From Candidatus Kosakonia sp. 282A-S69 (GTDB lineage Bacteria; Pseudomonadota; Gammaproteobacteria; Enterobacterales; Enterobacteriaceae): a stretch of DNA of 64,000 nucleotides. Every line of letters starts with the position of its first letter. Within the stretch, counting starts at the first letter, position 1. The stretch covers positions 639,888 to 703,887 of the forward strand of contig NZ_JAROAU010000001.1 of NCBI RefSeq assembly GCF_029433855.1, given 5' to 3'. This document shows, in pieces, positions 59,869 to 64,000 of this stretch. Below the pieces are notes generated by a model. That model saw only the letters and a program-made list of their open reading frames with translations, was not told the origin of the DNA and ran no database searches. A program made the translations under genes and the position numbers.

Positions 59869-61383
59869 ATGATTGTGCGAAATTCTCTGTTGACCGTTCT
59901 GGGAAGCGTTATGTTGCTGGGCGCGGCGCTGCCGACCCAGGCTGAAAGTGTGCTGAAAGTGGGCCTCGGCGCCGATCCCGATATGCTCGATCCGCATCTG
60001 GCGCGCACCTACTACGGGCGCTTTGTCTTTGCCTCGCTCTGTGACCGGCTGGTGGATGTTGACGCCAACCTGAAGGTCGTGCCGGGCCTCGCGACGGCGT
60101 GGACATGGAGCGAAGATGGCAAAACCCTGACCATGACCCTGCGCGAAGGGGTCACCTTCCACGACGGCGAGAAGTTTGACGCCGCGGCGGCGAAATTCAG
60201 CCTCGACCGCGCCCTGACGCTGCCAGGCTCGCTGCGTAAAAGCGAACTCTCATCGGTGGAATCCGTTGAGGTGACCGGGCCGATGCAGATAGCCCTGCAC
60301 CTGAAAACGCCGGACTCCGCGCTGTTGATGCAGCTCACCGACCGCGCTGGCGCGATGCTGGCCCCCGAAGCGGCGAAGAGAGCCAATTTCGCCGCGCACC
60401 CGGTCTGCTCTGGCCCGTATAAATTTGACAGCCGCGTCTCGCAGGATCGCATTGTGCTGACGCGCTTTGACAACTACTGGAATAAGGGCGCGTACCACTT
60501 CGATAAAGTGGTCTATCTGCCGATCCCGGATGCCTCCGTGCGGCTGGCAAACCTGCGTGCGGGCGATCTCGATCTGACAGAGGGCATTGCCGCCAGCGAT
60601 GTGAAAACCGTGCAGGCCGACAGCAAGCTGCAACTGGCGAAGGTGACCGGCCTCGGCTACCAGGGCATCACCTTTAACATCAATAACGGCAAAGTGCCGG
60701 CTAACGATCCCTTCAAGGATGCGCGTGTGCGCGAAGCTTTCTCGCTGGCTATCGATCGCGAGGCGCTCAACCAGGTGGTGTTTGAGGGGCTTTATACCCC
60801 GGCAAACCAGGCCTTCTCGCCGGTCAGCCCATACCACGTCAAGCTGCCGGTTGCGCCGCGCGATGTGGAGAAAGCGAAAGCGCTGTTACAGGCCGCCGGG
60901 GTGAAAACACCGCTGACCGTCTCGCTGCTGGTGCCCAATAACCCGACCTCGCAGCAGGTGGGCCAGGTGCTGCAAGCGATGACCGCTGAAGCGGGCTTTA
61001 ACATCAACCTGCAGATGACCGAATTCGCCACCCTGCTCGACAGACAGCAGAGCGGTGATTATCAGCTGAGCTTCTCCGGCTGGTCCGGCCGCCCGGATCC
61101 TGATGGCAGTATCTTTGGCTTTGTGCACAGCAAAGGCGCGCTCAACGATGGCCGTTACAGCAACGCTCAGGTGGACGCATGGCTGACCGAGGCGCGGACG
61201 CAGAACGATCCCGCTACCCGTCAGGCGCTGTACGAAAAAGTGGTGAAACAGCTGCAAACGGATATGCCGATTGCCTACCTCTACTTTGAACCGCGCCTGT
61301 TCGGGCTGAACAAAAAAGTGCAGGGCTTTACCCCTTACCCGGACGGCATTGTGCGTCTGGCGGGTCTGAGCTTCGCCAAATAA
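59869..61383 (+). CDS. ABC transporter periplasmic binding protein (SBP family 5)
   Basis: The 504-residue precursor has a Sec signal peptide (NSLLTVLGSVMLLGAALPTQAES, cleavage probably after TQA). No lipobox Cys is present, so it is a soluble periplasmic protein. DppA/OppA family blocks include LKVGLGADPDMLDPHLARTYYG, TFHDGEKFDAAAAKFSLDRAL and AHPVCSGPYKF. Ligands of this family are peptides, glutathione or related amides; the pocket residues cannot be interpreted here. AAAGGAAA precedes the ATG. Confidence 0.88.
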   Translation: MIVRNSLLTVLGSVMLLGAALPTQAESVLKVGLGADPDMLDPHLARTYYGRFVFASLCDRLVDVDANLKVVPGLATAWTWSEDGKTLTMTLREGVTFHDGEKFDAAAAKFSLDRALTLPGSLRKSELSSVESVEVTGPMQIALHLKTPDSALLMQLTDRAGAMLAPEAAKRANFAAHPVCSGPYKFDSRVSQDRIVLTRFDNYWNKGAYHFDKVVYLPIPDASVRLANLRAGDLDLTEGIAASDVKTVQADSKLQLAKVTGLGYQGITFNINNGKVPANDPFKDARVREAFSLAIDREALNQVVFEGLYTPANQAFSPVSPYHVKLPVAPRDVEKAKALLQAAGVKTPLTVSLLVPNNPTSQQVGQVLQAMTAEAGFNINLQMTEFATLLDRQQSGDYQLSFSGWSGRPDPDGSIFGFVHSKGALNDGRYSNAQVDAWLTEARTQNDPATRQALYEKVVKQLQTDMPIAYLYFEPRLFGLNKKVQGFTPYPDGIVRLAGLSFAK

Positions 61384-61406
61384 CCCGTCAGCCGTAAGGA
61401 GAGACC

Positions 61407-62351
61407 ATGCTGGAACTGATTTGCAAACGCCTGATGCTTGCGGTGCCGACCCTGCTGCTGGTGAGCATGATGGTGTTCGGGTTGCAGAAGCTGCTGCCCG
61501 GCGATCCGCTCACCGCCATGCTCGGCGAGGAGCGCGATCCGGCGGTGATCGCACAGCTGCGCGCGGAGCTGAACCTGGATGCGCCGATTCCGGTGCAGTA
61601 TTTCCACTGGTTGACCCGCGCGTTGCAGGGGGATCTGGGCGTCTCCTTACGGACGCAGGAGCCGGTGACCCATCTGATTGCCGCCAAGCTGCCGGTGACG
61701 CTGGAGATGTCGCTGCTGGCGATGATCATCGCGCTGCTGGTTGGCATCAGCATGGGCATCCTCGCAGCGGTGAATAAGAACAGCTGGATCGATCACGGCA
61801 CTAACTTTGTCGCCATCTCGGGGATCTCGGTGCCGCACTTCTGGCTGGGGATATTGCTGATCCTCATCTTCTCGGTCAATTTGCAGTGGCTGCCCGCCTC
61901 CGGTTTTGTGCCCTTTGCGGAGGACCCGCTGCAAAACCTGCGCACGCTGCTGCTGCCGTCGCTGGTGCTCGGTACTGGGCTTGCGGCGACGCTGATGCGC
62001 CACACCCGCGCGTCGATGATTGCGGTGCTGAAAGCCGATTACATCCGCACCGCGCGTGCCAAAGGGCTGCTGCCGAAAGCGGTGATCATGAAGCACGCCT
62101 TTCGTAACGCGCTGGTGCCGGTGATCACCCTGACAACACTGCTGTTCGGCGAATTACTTGGCGGCGCGGTTCTCACCGAGCAGGTGTTTACCATTCCCGG
62201 CTTCGGCAAGATGATTGTCGATTCCGTCTTTAACCGCGACTACGCGGTGGTGCAGGGCGTGGTGCTGGTGGTGGCGATCGGTTTTCTCGCCCTCAATCTG
62301 CTGGCCGACGTGCTGTATGTGTTGATCAACCCGAAAATGCGGAGCGAATAA
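61407..62351 (+). CDS. ABC transporter permease 1 (DppB-like)
   Basis: The 314-residue permease has six predicted membrane helices, the DppB N-terminal pattern LELICKRLMLAVPTLLLVSMMVFGLQKLLPGDPL, and the EAA loop ADYIRTARAKGLLPKAVIMKHAFRNALVPV that docks the ATPase. GGAGAGACC lies before the ATG. Its stop overlaps the start of the second permease gene (TAATG). Confidence 0.9.
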   Translation: MLELICKRLMLAVPTLLLVSMMVFGLQKLLPGDPLTAMLGEERDPAVIAQLRAELNLDAPIPVQYFHWLTRALQGDLGVSLRTQEPVTHLIAAKLPVTLEMSLLAMIIALLVGISMGILAAVNKNSWIDHGTNFVAISGISVPHFWLGILLILIFSVNLQWLPASGFVPFAEDPLQNLRTLLLPSLVLGTGLAATLMRHTRASMIAVLKADYIRTARAKGLLPKAVIMKHAFRNALVPVITLTTLLFGELLGGAVLTEQVFTIPGFGKMIVDSVFNRDYAVVQGVVLVVAIGFLALNLLADVLYVLINPKMRSE

Positions 62352-63226
62352 TGGCGGAACTCACCTCTGTCGGTACGGCGGCAGCGCTGCCGCGTAATGA
62401 AAACCGGGTGCTTAAGAAATTTCTCGCCAACAAAAGTGCGGTGCTTGGCGCGGTGATTGTCGGCATCTTTGTGCTGATCGCGCTGCTGGCACCGTGGATC
62501 GCGCCGTTTGATCCGGTCAAAGCCGACTTTCTGGCGGTGCGTAAAGCCCCCTCGGTGCTCCACTGGTTCGGCACCGATGAACTGGGGCGCGACATTCTCT
62601 CGCGCATGGTGTGGGGCGCGCGTACCTCGCTGCTGGCGGGCTGCGTCTCGGTGGTGATTGCCGTGGCGATTGGTGTGCCGCTCGGCCTGCTGGCCGGTTA
62701 TTTTCAGGGGATGTGGGATGGGGTGATTTCGCGCTTTATCGAAGCGCTGCTCGCCTGCCCGTTCCTGATTATGGCGATTGCTCTCGGCGCGTTTCTCGGC
62801 CCAAGCCTGACCAACGCGATGATCGCCATTGGCCTCTCGGCGATGCCGATCTTTGCCCGCCTGACGCGTGGCCAGGTGATCGCCATCCGCAATGAAGAGT
62901 ATATCGACGGCGCGCGGGCCATCGGCCTGCCGGATCGCTGGATCATCGTGCGCTATGTGCTGCCCAACGTGATGTCGCCGATTCTGGTGCAGGCGACGCT
63001 CGCTATCGCCTCGGCGATCATTACCGAGGCGAGCCTCTCATTTCTCGGTCTCGGGCAGCAGCCGCCATACCCCTCATGGGGCGCAATGCTTAACACGGCG
63101 AAAGGGTTCCTCGAACAGGCGCCGTGGATGTCGATTTTTCCCGGTGTGGCGATCTTCCTCACCGTGCAGGGATTCAATTTACTCGGCGACGGGCTGCGCG
63201 ACGCGCTCGATCCGCGCCACGACTAA
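62351..63226 (+). CDS. ABC transporter permease 2 (DppC-like)
   Basis: The 291-residue permease has the DppC-type N-terminal segment (FLANKSAVLGAVIVGIFVLIALLAPWIAPFDP), HWFGTDELGRDILSRMVWGARTSLLAG, and EAA loop EEYIDGARAIGLPDRWIIVRYVLPNVMSPI. It completes the importer. The gamma-glutamyltransferase-family gene follows 9 bases later with TAAGGAG between. Confidence 0.9.
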   Translation: MAELTSVGTAAALPRNENRVLKKFLANKSAVLGAVIVGIFVLIALLAPWIAPFDPVKADFLAVRKAPSVLHWFGTDELGRDILSRMVWGARTSLLAGCVSVVIAVAIGVPLGLLAGYFQGMWDGVISRFIEALLACPFLIMAIALGAFLGPSLTNAMIAIGLSAMPIFARLTRGQVIAIRNEEYIDGARAIGLPDRWIIVRYVLPNVMSPILVQATLAIASAIITEASLSFLGLGQQPPYPSWGAMLNTAKGFLEQAPWMSIFPGVAIFLTVQGFNLLGDGLRDALDPRHD

Positions 63227-63235
63227 GGAGTTTGC

Positions 63236-64000
63236 ATGACGAAAGCGATTGATTTTAGCGTCGGTTACGCTTCACGCCGCGCGCCGATGATTGGGCAAAA
63301 CGCGGTAGCAACGTCGCAGCCGCTGGCGGCACAGGCCGGAATGCGTATGTTGCAGCAGGGCGGTAACGCGGTGGATGCGGCGATTGCCGCGGCAATGGCG
63401 CTGACGGTGGTCGAGCCGACCGGTTGCGGCATCGGCAGCGATGCGTTTGCCATTGTCTGGGACGGTAAAGCGCTGCACGGGCTGAATGCTTCAGGCCGCT
63501 CGCCCGCCAGCTGGCATGCGGATCTCTTTGCCGGTCTTGACGCAGTACCGGAGATTGGCTGGGATGCGGTGACGGTGCCCGGTGCGGTCTCCGGCTGGGT
63601 GGCGCTGGCGGAGCGTTTCGGCACGCTGCCGCTCACCACGCTGGCGCAACCGGCGATTGAGTATGCCCGCAACGGTTTTCCCGTCTCGCCGCTGATTGGC
63701 CATCTCTGGCAGCGCGGGTATGAAAAACTAAAAGATCAGCCGGGCTTCAGCGACTGCTTCGCGCCCGAAGGCCGTGCGCCGAAGATCGGCGAGATCTTCC
63801 GCAACCCGGCGCAGGCGCGCACGCTGGAGCTGATTGCCGAGACCAGGGGTGAAGCCTTCTATCGCGGCGAACTGGCGCAGAAGATCGCCGCCTTTGCAAA
63901 GCAGCACGGGGCGCACCTGAGCGAAGCGGATCTGGCGAATCATAAAGCCAACTGGGTCTCGCTGCTGTCGCGCGATTTTGCCGGTGGCTCGGTGCAGGAG
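63236..64000 (+). CDS. Gamma-glutamyltransferase-family Ntn-hydrolase, 5' part
   Basis: A frame opens at ATG 63236, with AAGGAG 7 bases upstream, and runs off the window after 255 codons. The N-terminal sequence has the GGT large-subunit pattern QQGGNAVDAAIAAAMALTVVEPTGCGIGSDAF near residues 41-71 and later VPGAVSGW. There is no signal peptide, so the product should be cytoplasmic, unlike periplasmic Ggt of E. coli. It is a distant paralogue of HpxW at 51183. The nucleophile Thr lies beyond the window. Operon position suggests it hydrolyses the compound imported by the ABC system. Confidence 0.8.
   Translation, partial: MTKAIDFSVGYASRRAPMIGQNAVATSQPLAAQAGMRMLQQGGNAVDAAIAAAMALTVVEPTGCGIGSDAFAIVWDGKALHGLNASGRSPASWHADLFAGLDAVPEIGWDAVTVPGAVSGWVALAERFGTLPLTTLAQPAIEYARNGFPVSPLIGHLWQRGYEKLKDQPGFSDCFAPEGRAPKIGEIFRNPAQARTLELIAETRGEAFYRGELAQKIAAFAKQHGAHLSEADLANHKANWVSLLSRDFAGGSVQE

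Overview
The window is chromosomal DNA from a member of the Enterobacteriaceae, most likely from the Klebsiella/Kosakonia/Enterobacter side of the family. The evidence is an rrn operon end with E. coli-like 23S, 5S and tRNA-Asp sequences, near full-length matches in size and motif to many E. coli K-12 proteins, REP-type palindromes, and two blocks of hpx purine-catabolism genes of the Klebsiella type. The exact genus cannot be fixed from the sequence alone.

Layout. (1) 1-9.9 kb is the rrnH neighbourhood: 3' end of 23S, 5S, tRNA-Asp, a ketoacyl-ACP synthase paralogue with an HxlR regulator, then dkgB, yafC, yafD, mltD, gloB, yafS, rnhA, dnaQ and a second identical tRNA-Asp. (2) 9.9-14 kb is an allantoin module: NCS1 permease (hpxC), GntR regulator (hpxS), allantoin racemase (hpxA) and PuuE-type allantoinase (hpxB), with four TTGTATACAA-like sites. 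(3) 14-48.8 kb follows the E. coli 63-min region in reverse: xni, sdaB, sdaC, ppnN, queF, syd, the CsrB RNA, yqcC, truC, yqcA, gudP-gudX-gudD, a glycerate kinase, barA, rlmD, relA, mazG, pyrG, eno, then a reductase and a NanE-like epimerase, ygcG, queE, queD and cysJIH. mazEF is missing between relA and mazG. (4) 49.2-56.4 kb is an allantoate/oxamate module: hpxWXYZ on the minus strand, divergent from the RpiR-type repressor hpxU, followed by hpxJ (ureidoglycine aminotransferase) and hpxK (allantoate amidohydrolase). (5) 57-64 kb is a six-gene-plus unit: FadR-type GntR regulator, complete Opp/Dpp-type ABC importer, and a cytoplasmic gamma-glutamyltransferase-family enzyme that runs off the window end.

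How it works together. The two hpx modules together could turn allantoin into allantoate, ureidoglycine, oxalurate plus glycine, and finally oxalate plus ammonia from oxamate. The steps upstream of allantoin and an obvious oxalurate carbamoyltransferase are not in the window. The gud genes plus glycerate kinase form a D-glucarate route. BarA (sensor) and CsrB (sRNA target of the BarA/UvrY pathway) lie 8 kb apart, with a clear UvrY-type palindrome upstream of csrB.

The non-coding part is unusually structured. There are three tandem REP arrays with exact or near-exact periods of 60, about 115 and 67 bp. Several dyads look like operators for the adjacent regulators (HxlR, HpxS, HpxU, the GntR at 57 kb), and there is a near-consensus Cra site upstream of pyrG. 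The least explained unit is the GntR/ABC/GGT cluster at the right edge.
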